Of a DNA stretch of 64,000 nucleotides, positions 50,700 to 61,600 are shown piece after piece. The notes beneath the pieces are model-generated. The model did not search any database and was not told the DNA's origin. It saw only the letters and a program-made list of their open reading frames with translations. The stretch's first letter is position 1; each line of letters starts with the position of its first letter. Made by a program: the position numbers and the translations under genes. The stretch is from Epithemia pelagica (Eukaryota; Bacillariophyta; Bacillariophyceae; Surirellales; Surirellaceae): NCBI GenBank assembly GCA_946965045.2, contig OX337241.1:1488001-1552000 (forward strand), read 5' to 3'.

Positions 50700-52190
50700 C
50701 TATGGAGCAATTCGAGTGTTCCCTCTGTAGACTTCTCTCGTGGCCATAATGAAGGTAAAAACCCGCTCATTGAAGATCTGGCCTTGGTATGCAGGATCAT
50801 GTGGTTCTAGGGGGATGCTTCCTCTTTCTTGATAGTTGAGAATGGCAAAATTGGAGTTTCCAATGTTATAGTACGGGCTACCATCAATTCTCCGGTAGAA
50901 CCTTGAGATGTGTTCATCAAGGTTCTTCCTTTCTGTCGTGTTGCTCCCCGTAGTAAGTACACATTCAACATAAGAATCAACTGTTGAGTTCAGGTAGAGG
51001 TCAGGTTTCCTTGCCGCCGTCCTCGCATTGATCAGCTTTGGATTGAAAAGGCATGTGCCTAGGCGTGAGAAAACTGTAAGTCCAAGCATTAGCTCGAACG
51101 TTAGCGCGTCCTCAATAGGTCCACCGTGTGCGGCGTATTGGTCCCAGTTAAGTCCAGGCAAAGCATGACATAGGAGCTGTCTAAGACCCTCAACTCCAGA
51201 ATTGAGGGTTCCAGTAACTGCATTTGCTGTAGAGCATTCTCCCCTCTGAGCTTGAATGAATGCTTCAAACAGAAACGGAGAAACAATCTTGCCATGCACA
51301 TCACAGAATCCTTTCTTCTGGAGGTCTTTCAATGTCTGGGGATCACGTATCTTATACAAGAGAGGGCGAACATCTGTAACGGTAACATCAGGCAAGATAC
51401 GGAGTGTCAAATCGGAGAACTGCTGCTGCAGTCGGAATTCGACAGACTCAAAATGACCAATCGTCTGGTCCACGGAAGCCCCATTGTCACGGATAAGCGG
51501 AATAAGTTGTTCTGCAAGCGACATAAGAGGGCAAATGTGACCACCAACATGTGTACGGAGAAACTTGAGAAGCTTCGCTATCTCATCACGTTTTGGATTC
51601 GACATTGGAAACGGGGAAGCAAAGTAGTCAATAATCCCTTCCGTTGATAGCATGGCTTCTGTGACAAAAAGACGATCATTTGTGATTCTGTGCTTGAAAC
51701 TTCCGCTTACGGTGGGAAACTCAGGCACTCCTGCTCCGATTGTTGTTATTTTGTGGCGCATGTTGTTCTTCAGAAGCAGGGTAAACAGTCCTGCGTTCGG
51801 ATTACTCTGCGTTTCGTCGACCAGCAGATAGACTTCTTTTTTTGACCGCGCCATTTCCTTTACCCATTCAATCACTTTTTCTCGACTAAATTCACTGGCA
51901 GATTCAAAGAAATACAGCGTGTCACCTCGTTCAGCGAGAACCTTGCCGACCTGGTGGAGCAGTGTGGTTTTCCCAGCGGCCTTGCACCCACTGATATGTA
52001 CCGATCGATGCGGGCCAGCATTTTGGACAATCTCGTCGACAAGTTGCTGCCTCTGCACAACGAATGGCCCAAATCCAACGCTTTCTTCGTTGAATGTTGC
52101 AAAGGTTTCTTGCAACCGGAAGGAGAACTCATTGCTTGACATGGCGGATGCATGTACCTTATATTCAGATTTTGAAGAAAGTGGTCCCAT
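50700..52190 (-). CDS. P-loop NTPase plus nuclease-like protein, Crinkler type
   Basis: A single exon from the ATG at 52190, 496 residues. An NTPase domain has Walker A GCKAAGKTT at about residues 68-76 and Walker B VYLLVDETQ near 115-123, then a helical lid. The C-terminal part has a PD-(D/E)xK-like pattern: PDLYLN with Asp at 397, YVECVL with Glu at 409, and DEHISRFYR, the E...G...H-x-x-RF layout typical of Crinkler-type nuclease domains. Family knowledge: these NTPase-nuclease proteins are widespread in stramenopiles, fungi and other protists, and are viewed as effectors or selfish-element-derived proteins. No signal peptide is seen, so action inside the producing cell or nucleus is possible. 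The usual Lys after the catalytic Glu is absent. It has no operon-like partner. Confidence 0.72.
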   Translation of the reverse strand: MGPLSSKSEYKVHASAMSSNEFSFRLQETFATFNEESVGFGPFVVQRQQLVDEIVQNAGPHRSVHISGCKAAGKTTLLHQVGKVLAERGDTLYFFESASEFSREKVIEWVKEMARSKKEVYLLVDETQSNPNAGLFTLLLKNNMRHKITTIGAGVPEFPTVSGSFKHRITNDRLFVTEAMLSTEGIIDYFASPFPMSNPKRDEIAKLLKFLRTHVGGHICPLMSLAEQLIPLIRDNGASVDQTIGHFESVEFRLQQQFSDLTLRILPDVTVTDVRPLLYKIRDPQTLKDLQKKGFCDVHGKIVSPFLFEAFIQAQRGECSTANAVTGTLNSGVEGLRQLLCHALPGLNWDQYAAHGGPIEDALTFELMLGLTVFSRLGTCLFNPKLINARTAARKPDLYLNSTVDSYVECVLTTGSNTTERKNLDEHISRFYRRIDGSPYYNIGNSNFAILNYQERGSIPLEPHDPAYQGQIFNERVFTFIMATREVYRGNTRIAP

Positions 52191-52534
52191 TGCAAAGTAA
52201 GAGGCGTTAGGTGGTGCAGTTGTAGTCGCTAGGTGGTTTGAGCTCCTGCGCGCGGGCGTTTGAGCTCCTACGTGCGTTTGGTCGGGTTTTACCCCAATCC
52301 TTTCCTCGACGGTCGCTGAAAGGCCCGTCCATCACCCGCTCAGAACAACCAGATGGACGGGCGACAGCGACACGGACATCAGCCCATCTCTGTTCTCTGT
52401 GGGAGCATTCTGTTTTTGGATCCTTTTGGCAATGGCGGTCGCCATCGTTGGGACTTGGTTTAGCGTCGTATTAGCTGTGTCATTCCGCAAATAAAACTGT
52501 GACTCTAATTGTCACGCAGGAACAACAAATTAGT
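52191..52534. other. Divergent intergenic region
   Basis: Lies between the starts of the minus-strand NTPase gene and the plus-strand uS5m gene, so it should hold both promoters. Sequence near 52515 (TCACGCAG) could be an acceptor of a 5' UTR intron. Confidence 0.45.
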
Positions 52535-53797
52535 ATGCTTCGACTTGCTAGTTGCAACTCGACGAGAAGGATTGGGTTGGTGCGGTTGTCGCCGTTTGCT
52601 GGTACGGAGGTTTCCATGCCCCAGCAGCAACCGCACGTGTGTTTCTCCAGTAATCATAACAATCGTGGTCCTCCGTTTCGACGCGGTGGTGGAGGTCCTA
52701 GCGCTTCTTCCTCCTCCTCCAAACCTTCCAGCGGTGGACGCTCATCGTTCCAACCTCGCCGTCGTCCCCCCAAGGAGTATCGTCCCTTTGTCTCGAAACG
52801 GGTAAAGACCAAGAAAGAAACAGAGGGTGGACACCCGTTCTTTCGATTTTCCACAGACGATAATCCAGCAGTGACAGATGATTTGGAAAGACAGTTTGGA
52901 CCCCACATGGCTGAAGTGATCAAGAAAATGCGTCGTGAAAAGGCCATTTATGAAAGTGATACCATGGGGTTGCACGATAAGGTCGAGGAAGACTTGAGAG
53001 CCCTGGATTTTTTTGGAGCCGAAGCGGGTACAACCGAGGAACAAATTTTTATGAGGCGAGCGATGGAGCACCGCTCTGAGGAGGAGCAGAAAAAGTTTCA
53101 TAGGGATCTTCGTGAGTGGGAAGTGTTTGGGGAGCAGAATTGGCTGAACTTTGAAGATCACACAGATTATCGAAGGATGAAGCCACCTCGTCCGAAAAAG
53201 AATGAAGAATTCCAGCACCTCATGTCGTCCCATGAAGAAAATATTTTGTTCTCCCGACAGGACGACGACCCTGACAATCGTTTTGATCCATACGCCAAGG
53301 CTCATGGAGTGTGGAGTGAATATCTGGTTAGTGTCGATCGGGGAAATCACAATTGGCGCGGTGGAAGATTGATAAGTTTCCGGGCCATGGTCGTTGGTGG
53401 TAACGGAAACGGCTGTGCCGGATTTGGTGTCGGCAAAGGTAACACGGCCTTAAAGGCCATGATAAACGCGGGACACGAAAGTCGCCGCAACATTTTCTTT
53501 GTGGAACCGTATTTGAACAATCGCTTCACCAGTGATTTGGTGGGCAGGCACAACAGTTGCAAGGTCGTCCTGCGAACAACCCGAAACGGGCTGCGAGGTA
53601 ATGTTTTGTGCAGAGAAATTCTGACCCGTTTTGGAATTGTACACGCCTCTTGCAAGGCCCATGGAAACCGTCATCCGTGGAGTGTCGTCTATGCAACATT
53701 CAAGGCTGTCTTGGGTCATGAATGCCTCGAAGATATGGCAATGAAGACAGGGCGACGACTCACCACACTCGATAAGATGCTTCGTATGAGATTGTAG
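52535..53797 (+). CDS. MRPS5: Mitochondrial ribosomal protein uS5
   Basis: From the ATG at 52535 (MLRLASCNSTRR) the frame has 420 residues. The first ~30 residues are basic and Ser-rich, a good mitochondrial presequence. The upstream part of the open frame starts only with GTG and is left out. After a Gly/Ser/Arg-rich region and a charged helical extension, the S5 N-terminal domain starts near residue 265: LVSVDRGNHNWRGG, RLISFRAMVVGGNGNG, GFGVGKGNTALKAM. The C-terminal domain follows with SCKVVLRTTRNGLRGN and the GNRHPWSVVYATFKA segment. The protein sits at the decoding and mRNA-entry side of the small mitochondrial ribosomal subunit. It is much longer than bacterial S5 (about 165 residues), as usual for mitochondrial forms. 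Confidence 0.93.
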   Translation: MLRLASCNSTRRIGLVRLSPFAGTEVSMPQQQPHVCFSSNHNNRGPPFRRGGGGPSASSSSSKPSSGGRSSFQPRRRPPKEYRPFVSKRVKTKKETEGGHPFFRFSTDDNPAVTDDLERQFGPHMAEVIKKMRREKAIYESDTMGLHDKVEEDLRALDFFGAEAGTTEEQIFMRRAMEHRSEEEQKKFHRDLREWEVFGEQNWLNFEDHTDYRRMKPPRPKKNEEFQHLMSSHEENILFSRQDDDPDNRFDPYAKAHGVWSEYLVSVDRGNHNWRGGRLISFRAMVVGGNGNGCAGFGVGKGNTALKAMINAGHESRRNIFFVEPYLNNRFTSDLVGRHNSCKVVLRTTRNGLRGNVLCREILTRFGIVHASCKAHGNRHPWSVVYATFKAVLGHECLEDMAMKTGRRLTTLDKMLRMRL

Positions 53798-54017
53798 TCG
53801 AAGTAGCACCGTACGACCAATATAACCCCAAAGCAACCAATATTCTATATACTCGTAAGTAATTGCTATTTTTCAATTGATTTTTCAAAAGGCGAAGATT
53901 CGGTACACAGACAATATTCCAAGTAGTAGGTAGTCAAGCCCCACAGCTATGGAATTCTATAGCCTCACCATATCGACTACTTTCGATCATTCAAATGCAT
54001 CGAGGGCGTTTCAAGCT

Positions 54018-57000
54018 TTACTTCTCATCCTCTTCACTGTCGTAGCGGGAACGACTACGGCTTCGACGACTCCCTCCTCCACCACGATCTTGTCGACTAT
54101 CCTCATCACTCGAGTCGTCTCTGCGTCGTCGTCTGCTTCTCCTTGCATGATTGTCGTCCTCATTTTCGGAATTTGTGTCCGTATGTGTTCGCTTATCTCG
54201 ACGTTTGTCTCGTCGATCGTGGGCAGATTCCTTTAAATTCTCTCGACCACGGTGTTTACGCCTGTCGTCAGTGTCGGGATCGGAATACGAATCGTCTTCT
54301 CGGTTGCGGCTCCTGCGGGGATACCTTTCCTTTTTGTCGCCGTCTTTTACGGGGCCGTCATCATCACTTTCTCGACGTCGGTCATGACTTGATTCCTTCT
54401 CGTCATCATCACGCCGGCTCTCTTTGATGTGTCGTCGTCGTCCAGTCTCTGAGTCAGATTCCTCATCGTAATTATCCTTCCGTCCGCTACGTCTCTCCTT
54501 GATGTCTCGTCGTCGGTCTTTGTCACGTCTTCGTCGATCTTTGCCTGAGACTTCTTCCTCCTCACGGTCGGATGCATACCTACTTCGGTGTCGGGTCTGC
54601 TGGTCTTCTGAGGCGTGGTCCTTACCGACTCGTTCTCGGTCCTTGTCCCGACCATACTTTTCTCGGTTGGAGTTAAACCTGCTTTTGTGTCGATCGTTCT
54701 TGTCTCCTGAGTCGTCGTCCTTAACGCCTCTATCGTTGTCCAAATTATCTCCCTCGTCTCTGTGCCTGTTACGTATTCTTTCATCATGGTTTTCTGAGTC
54801 GCTCTCCCTTCGTTGTCTTCGTCCATACTCGTCATGTCGTCGTCGTGCCGCTTCGTCCGAGCTAGCTTCCCCATCATGGTTAGACTCGTTCTCGCGGGGC
54901 CGTCGGTCCTCTTGTACCTCGTGTTTTTCTTCTGAATGCGTTTCCTTGTCTTCTGCTCGTCGGTCATATCGCCGTTGTGGTCGTCTCTCCTTGTCCGAGC
55001 TGTCGTCCATGTTTCGATTTGATCGATGGCGTCCCCGCTCACTGTCTCTAGACAGGTCGTCCCTGTGGTCTCGTCGTTCGTTCGAATTCCGTGACGAGAC
55101 AGAAGAAGAGCGCCGCGTTCGTTCCTTGCGTCTCCTCGTTTCGTGACTACGTCTTCGTTTCGAAGAGGGACGACGCCCACGACGTCGACGGCGATCCCTG
55201 TCTTCACTCGAAGAGGAGCTGCTGCTGGAGGACAGCGAGGAGGAGGATGACGAACTTCTTGAGCTGCTACCACTGCTACTGTTGCTGGAACTGGACAAGA
55301 CCGACGATGCGTCATCGTCTTCGTCCTGCTTGTCTTGTTCCTCTTGTTGTCGTAATTGTTGTTGTTGAAGCAACGATGGCGCCTGTTTGAGGAAGACTCG
55401 CATCGAATCCGTCAAGGGTCCCAATCCAATGGATGTCAAAAAATTAATGGCATAGCGTGTTTCTCGTAAATTGCCTTGCATCGGGAACAGACCTTGGAAC
55501 CATTGAACGTAGTCTGGTTCTTCCGGTTGGTTGGTCTTGGTATTCGTCGTTCTGTTCTTCTTGCTACCATCCCTCGTTTCGTTGTCCTCGTCCAGATGGA
55601 ATTGCCGTTTGAGTTCAGCCATACCCAATGCTTGAGCCATTTCTTGCAACAAAATTTTACAAAAAATACGACTAGACGAAGTAGTGGCATCTTCCGTCAT
55701 GCGGATGGTTTGTAAGACACTCCAGGGCAAGGAATGGGTGTAGAGCAAATGGGCAAAGAGTTTGGCCACATTGCGCAACTTGTTGGTTTCCAACCGATGA
55801 ATCGTATTGTATTGCTGCGCAAAGGCTTGTTCAAAGGCCGACTTCCATCGATTGTGTAAGAGACAAAAACGAGCTCCAATCATGCCATAATAGCGCAGAA
55901 AGGTGCGTTCTTGGGCACAACATTCCAACAGCATGTTGACCAATTCCTCTTCCCGGCCTTCGGGAATGTCAATCGAGGCCAACTTGTGAGCGCACTCTTC
56001 AAAGGTCGCACTTGACATAATTGTAAGATAAATTGTGCGACGCAAATGAACTAAATCGGCTTCGGTCAAATCTTGGACCTGGACCACGGCATGACCACCA
56101 CTGCCAGGAGGATGTGAGGATTCTCCTGTTCCGGATTCAGGTACCTCCTTTTCATTGTCTGCTTGATTTTCGTCGTCCTCGTCAGCACTATCTTCTTCTT
56201 CTTCGCCATCGTCGTCATCATCATCGTCGTCACTGTCCAAACCAAGCAATTCTCGTTGAATGGCCAACCATTCTCGTTCGTGTTGAACATGGTGGGGATC
56301 GTACTGAAAGTGATCCAATTCGTAACACGTATCCAATTCCGGTTGATCCAAATCCAAGTCGGTGAGAGTAATTTGATCTTCCAATTCCACCAAATCCAAC
56401 CGAGGATCCACAGCAGGACTGTCTGTGTCATGGTTGCGCTGCTGTTGTTGTGACGCCAGCAAGTCTTGAAGGGCTTGTTGGACTTGTGGATGCAACTCTC
56501 GTTGCGACGCCAAGAGAGCCCGCAATTGATCCAAAATGGCTCGATGACCAGCTGGACTCACTTGTCGCAGTGTACCACCCACAATTTCCAAAATAGTAAT
56601 GGCCACACTGAGAGAATCATGCGTCGGTCCAGTGTTGGACGATGACGACGACGGACCCGTCAAGAGCAAGGTCAAGAGTTGCAAAACGAGCAATTCATGC
56701 AAGACGGCTTGAACGAATAAATGCGACAAGGCCATGGCCAAGGCCGTCACACGCGCCTTATCCTTGTGAGCATAGGCTTTCCGAAATTGATCCACCAACC
56801 GATGGACCGTGACTTGTCCTACCGTGGGCAATTTGCTGTGCAATACCGCCAAAAAACTGGCATAGACGGCATGATAGCTGGCCGACGTTGTGGATGTCAT
56901 GGCTTGGACCAAGGAATGAGCCATACAGCCCCGCATTCGTACCACATTAACATGTTGCAACAAGTGGACAATTCGATCCTTTAGATTGGTGACCGACAAA

Positions 57001-57701
57001 CGATTGATGCATCCGTGAATGTGGCGTGATTGTTCTTGCCAGGTACGACGTTGATCTTCGATTCTCCCAGAGATTTTCTTGCCCTTCCCTTCGTCATCAC
57101 CATTGCTGTTTTCCTCGTTGGGTTCCGGTTCCAATCCCTCTTCTTCTTCGTCGTCATCGTTTTCCTGTTCTTTTTGGCTCTTTTGGAATTGCAACTTTTC
57201 TTGTTCCATGCGACGGCGTTTGGCCGGTGGAACGTAGAGAGAAGGTCCCGGTCGGCGTGGTAACCGAGAAGGCGGTGGTGGTCGGGGTCGTTGGTCTGCA
57301 CGGGAATTGCCATAGGGATCCACGTCGTCCCCTCCATGGTTCCTCCGACGATGGTGCCGTCGATCCGAACCATGATGATGATGATGACGACGAGAGTCAT
57401 GATGGGAGCGACGATACTCTTGATGATATCTCGAAGAATCTCGATCATTAGGCTCTTGTCTTTCATTGGAACGTGGATTATGACGCGGACCCCAACGACT
57501 GGGACGTTGTTGTTGTTGGTCCGGTTCCACTCGATCCGCTGCAAGGTCGTGGTTGGTGCCTTTCTCGTTTTTGGGTGATCCTCCTCCTTCTTCTTTTTCC
57601 TCTTTAGGATTAGTGGTCGAAGTGAGAGGAGGCATATCGTCCACCACAACGGCGGGTGCAACGGTAGGTTCGTCAGGAGTCAACGCAGCGGCAGCACTCA
57701 T
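54018..57701 (-). CDS. CWC22: Pre-mRNA splicing factor CWC22
   Basis: A single exon from the ATG at 57701, 1227 residues. The N-terminal ~220 residues are basic, with a His/Arg-rich run and a KRRR signal. A MIF4G domain follows (about 225-430; CINRLSVTNLKDRIVHLL, QVTVHRLVDQFRKAY, LDLVELEDQI). After an Asp/Glu-rich spacer comes the MA3 domain (about 540-670) with DLVHLRRTIYLTIMSSA, FEECAHKLASIDIP, ECCAQERTFLRYYG, TIHRLETNKLRNVAKLFAHL and TTSSSRIFCKILLQE, all highly conserved CWC22 motifs. The last ~450 residues are an Arg/Ser/Asp/Glu-rich tail like the RS tail of other CWC22 proteins. CWC22 binds eIF4A3 and brings it to the spliceosome for exon-junction complex loading. It is head to head with the CPSF2 gene. 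Confidence 0.95.
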   Translation of the reverse strand: MSAAAALTPDEPTVAPAVVVDDMPPLTSTTNPKEEKEEGGGSPKNEKGTNHDLAADRVEPDQQQQRPSRWGPRHNPRSNERQEPNDRDSSRYHQEYRRSHHDSRRHHHHHGSDRRHHRRRNHGGDDVDPYGNSRADQRPRPPPPSRLPRRPGPSLYVPPAKRRRMEQEKLQFQKSQKEQENDDDEEEEGLEPEPNEENSNGDDEGKGKKISGRIEDQRRTWQEQSRHIHGCINRLSVTNLKDRIVHLLQHVNVVRMRGCMAHSLVQAMTSTTSASYHAVYASFLAVLHSKLPTVGQVTVHRLVDQFRKAYAHKDKARVTALAMALSHLFVQAVLHELLVLQLLTLLLTGPSSSSSNTGPTHDSLSVAITILEIVGGTLRQVSPAGHRAILDQLRALLASQRELHPQVQQALQDLLASQQQQRNHDTDSPAVDPRLDLVELEDQITLTDLDLDQPELDTCYELDHFQYDPHHVQHEREWLAIQRELLGLDSDDDDDDDDGEEEEDSADEDDENQADNEKEVPESGTGESSHPPGSGGHAVVQVQDLTEADLVHLRRTIYLTIMSSATFEECAHKLASIDIPEGREEELVNMLLECCAQERTFLRYYGMIGARFCLLHNRWKSAFEQAFAQQYNTIHRLETNKLRNVAKLFAHLLYTHSLPWSVLQTIRMTEDATTSSSRIFCKILLQEMAQALGMAELKRQFHLDEDNETRDGSKKNRTTNTKTNQPEEPDYVQWFQGLFPMQGNLRETRYAINFLTSIGLGPLTDSMRVFLKQAPSLLQQQQLRQQEEQDKQDEDDDASSVLSSSSNSSSGSSSRSSSSSSSLSSSSSSSSSEDRDRRRRRGRRPSSKRRRSHETRRRKERTRRSSSVSSRNSNERRDHRDDLSRDSERGRHRSNRNMDDSSDKERRPQRRYDRRAEDKETHSEEKHEVQEDRRPRENESNHDGEASSDEAARRRHDEYGRRQRRESDSENHDERIRNRHRDEGDNLDNDRGVKDDDSGDKNDRHKSRFNSNREKYGRDKDRERVGKDHASEDQQTRHRSRYASDREEEEVSGKDRRRRDKDRRRDIKERRSGRKDNYDEESDSETGRRRHIKESRRDDDEKESSHDRRRESDDDGPVKDGDKKERYPRRSRNREDDSYSDPDTDDRRKHRGRENLKESAHDRRDKRRDKRTHTDTNSENEDDNHARRSRRRRRDDSSDEDSRQDRGGGGSRRSRSRSRYDSEEDEK

Positions 57702-58004
57702 GATCTCATGGTTTGTGGGTCAAGACCCAAACAAGAACGAGATTTTGTTGGTGCCCAGATAGTCGGGGGCGAGAAGGGGGCACGAAACGAAGGGACCCCC
57801 AGACAACCCCGCTTTGCGGGGTTGTGGACCTGCGATGGGAGTGTCAAAGGGAGACACCGACGATTTCTAACAGATCTCTGGGTCCTCTGGAAGGCCAGTC
57901 AAATTCTAGCAGATACTCTCCTTGGTTTGTTCAGTGCCCGTCGTTACATTTGCTGGGGGAAGCGCGAGTGGAAGGACAATCCAACGACAAACGTCTCTTC
58001 CGTC
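57702..58004. promoter_or_regulatory. Shared CWC22/CPSF2 promoter region with hairpin
   Basis: Only 303 bp separate the two start codons of divergent genes. A perfect 10-bp inverted repeat (ACAACCCCGC, loop TTT, complement) lies at 57803-57825. The region likely acts as a bidirectional promoter; the role of the hairpin is inference. Confidence 0.55.
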
Positions 58005-61000
58005 ATGTTACGCGTCACACCCATTTATGGAAGTCAATGGTCCGCCGGTGGATCGGCAGAGGAACCCACCTGTACCTTGGTGGAATATGGTGATTGTCGA
58101 ATCTTGCTCAATGTGGGATGGATTCATCAACCCGATGTTGGAGCAACCACACAACAACAACAACATCAACAACAACCGGCCGAGTTTCCCTGGTTGCCCG
58201 ACCACGATTGTGTCTTGTTAACCGACAGTACCTTGCAATCCATGGGAGGATTGCCCCTTTACTATCAACAACAACAGCAAAAGCAAGAGGAACGACGACA
58301 AGAAAGGCGACGACAGAAAGGATCCGAACCAGTTCCTTCCAACGCTACTTCCTCCTCCGCCCACGCCGATGAGGACGAGGACCATCTCGGCGAAGCAGCC
58401 TGGTTGCCTCCCATTTATGCCACCTTTCCCATTGTCAAAATGGGTCAAATGACATTGTACGATTATCATGCCACCATTTGTTTGGATGGTGGGCGACCAA
58501 CCTTTACCCTGTCCTTGATTGACAATGCCATTGCCGCCATTCAATCCATTAAATATTCACAACCCATTTTGCTGTCCCCTTCCCTTTCGACCAATTCCTC
58601 GGTACCAGCAAACAACAGCAACAGCAACACCACGGCGGCAGCCACCTTGACGGTCATGGCCCATCGGGCTGGTCATTGTGTGGGAGGATCCTTTTTTGTG
58701 TTGCAACGAGTCCAAGATGAAACGACAGTCGTTCTGACCAAAACGTACTACATGGGCAAGGAATTGCATTTGGATTCCTCCACCTTGCTCAAACATGCCA
58801 CAACGCCCGATGTCTTGGTCACCTATCCAGGAGGACCTGCAATGGCACCTTTCAAGGCCTTGGCCCTCCCAGCCTCGTCCAATAATACGACTACGACGAC
58901 AAGTTCCGGCAAAAAGGCCGTGGCGCCTCCCTTGTTGGCTGTCCCCCAATTGGTGGCACAAGTGGAACGACACTTGACCGAAAGTGTCATGGCCGTCTTG
59001 AGACGAAATGGCAATGTTTTGTTTCCAGTCGATGCTGCTAGTCGGTCGTTGGAATTGGTCTTGCAACTCAATCGACATTGGGAACGACAACGACTACAGG
59101 CAGCCTACAATTTGGTATGGTTGGGACCCATGGTACAAAATACCATGGAATTTGCCAAATCACAATTGGAATGGATGTCGCAAAGCTTATTGTCGTCGAC
59201 CAATAGCAGTAACAAGAAGGACGGCGCCAAGGACGCCTCGTCATCATCGTCGTCTTCCTTATTTCTCCAATGCAAGGCCTTGCGTATCTGTTCCACCCTT
59301 TCGCAGGTCGAATCGCTCATGCAACAAAATCCAACGTGTATTGTGGCTACGGGATTAACATTGGAGCACGGTCCGGCCCGAAATGTCTTTCTCCGGTTGG
59401 CGGATAATCCAGACAATGCCATTTTCTTTACCGATTCCTCTCAAGCCTTGCCGAGACGACGACGACAACAACGACTGCCCAAACCAGAAGGTTCCGCCAT
59501 GGAAACCGTCCCAAGTATGGACCCGAGGAACGATCTGGAGGGCAAGATACCCATGACGACCGACACTGCTGCATCTCTTGCCACCCATACCGATCGTGAC
59601 GGTCCTGCGGTGGTACAGGACGACGAGAATGGAAATCTATCCCAGCAACTACCCCAAGAAACAACGACTGCGGCGGCCGAGGAAGACGACGAAGATGGAG
59701 TGGGAGGAGATGGGGAGAATCCTTTTTTTGCCCTCGAAAGTGGTGGCGCAAGCAGTAATAGCAGTAGTAAATTGGTGGTCTTGCACAATCCGCAACAAAC
59801 TGCGTCGCCCTGGAATACGGCGGCGCAGTTGTTGCGAGCCTGGGGTCAAGCCAAGGCTCAGGGGAAGGAAGAAATGGACGATTCCATTTGGATTGATGTG
59901 CCGGTTCCCAAACGTATGCCCTTGGCCGGGGCCGAACTCAAGTCATTTTGGGCCACTGAAGAAGAAGCGCGGTTGCAACGTATTCAGTGGCAACGACAGC
60001 AAGCCATGTTACGAGAAGTCGAATTAGCCAAGGGACAATTAAGATTGGGAGAAGATGATGCGGGGGGAACCGCAACAACCACAACGAGCAGTGGAGACGC
60101 ATTGGGCACCACGTCTAGTTCTAGTGCTACAACCGCCAACAAGGGACGTTCGCCTGGGAAAACCAGCGCTCTCACCACACGACCCCGCAAAAAGAGTCGA
60201 TTTGATCAATCCCTCTTTCTTAAATTCTCCAAACCTTTGCATTGTAAGTCAAAGTATATCGTGTGAAGAATCGGTTGGTTTATATATCACATCATGAACT
60301 TCAGAATTGACTGAAAGGAACACAAGAACAAAGACGAAGAGGCGTGTTTGGCATTTTCACTGTTTGTTTCTCATCCGGTTCTGTTTGTGCTTTGGACACA
60401 GTGTGTTTTGAGGTTCGGGAAGAAGCTGTTGGTATTGGACAAAATGATTCCATTGCGAAGTTCGGTATTGGAGAATCCATTGGTCGGTCGGGGGAAGTAT
60501 TAGAGGACGATTACGGTATTGCGGTACAGCATGAGCATTTTACGGACATTGTTTCGGGAGTTGATCCATCCAAGTTTGGTGCATCGGGACGAGTGGGAGA
60601 AGACGTATTGCGACGAGGGTTTGGCTATGCAGGAAGTGGAGCATCTGGTGGTGGCGTCAAGACAGTATCCGATGATGAAGGACCTGGTGGTGGAGGCGGT
60701 GGAGCTGGTGGAGAAGGATCAGAAGGTGGAGACAATGAACGTGAATTGCAAGAAGCCATGGATTTATCGGAAGGAAATGGCATCGTGCGCGGTCGCAATG
60801 GGCGTCCTCCAATGAAGATCACAACTGTCATGTGCAAGTTAGAAGTTTTGGCAGAAATATCTTACATTCCTGGGCTGGAAGGCAGAGTGGATGCCAGGGC
60901 AGCACGGCAATCCGTCCGAGCCTTGCAACCCCGACAAGTGGTTGTCTTGGGTGGACCAGAACGTGGTTCGAACACATATTCAACGAACGACGAGTATAAA

Positions 61001-61600
61001 TTGCCATTGGTTGATTCCGTGACACAGTTGGCGGAAGCAGCTCATTCCTTTTCTACGGCCACGGAGAATTCAGATTCTGCTAATCTGTTGACTCCTAGCA
61101 ACGGTGAAACCATTGAACTGAACGTAGGACATGCTGCCTACGCCGTACGCCTCATTGACACACCATTTCAATCACCAGAAGAGAAGGAGGCTGGCATTCC
61201 AGTTCCTGAACCAGTTGAACCACATGAGGTTAAGTTGGGGGCCTGCACCGTTAGCTGGATTGACGCAGTGGCAACGGGACAGAAGGTAGCATTGGATGGG
61301 AGTTTGGTCTTAGCTCCACCCGCTAATGCACACAAAAAGAGAAAAATTAAGAAGTCGTTGCATCTATCTTCTGGTGATGTATTGCTGACGGATTTGCGTG
61401 CCGAACTAATGGCCCACCCGCAGGGACGATTCAAGGCGGACTATAGTGCACACAAGGGATACGCTCAGTTGGTTGTGAATGGTGGCAAAGTGATTGTACG
61501 TAAAGACTTGAACTCAGGAAGGATTCAAGTGGAGGGTCCTCTCTGCCAAGATTTCTGGACCGTCAGGGAAATAGTCTGCCGACAATACGTTGTTCTATAG
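58005..61600 (+). CDS. CPSF2: Cleavage and polyadenylation specificity factor subunit 2
   Basis: The model is 58005-60243 joined to 60402-61600, 1145 residues. The start is the ATG of MLRVTPIYGS. The donor GTAAGT and the acceptor GACACAG keep the frame. It has a metallo-beta-lactamase fold whose metal-binding motif is degenerate (HDCVLLTDSTLQSMGGLP instead of the His-x-His-x-Asp-His of CPSF3), as expected for the inactive CPSF100 partner. A beta-CASP region follows (NTMEFAKSQLEWMS, CIVATGLTLEHGPAR). The second exon carries the CPSF100 C-terminal part (DDYGIAVQHEHFTDIV, LQPRQVVVLGG, DLRAELMAH). It works with CPSF3 in pre-mRNA 3' cleavage. It is longer than the usual ~780 residues because of inserted Gln, Ser, Thr and Glu/Asp-rich stretches. 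Confidence 0.94.
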
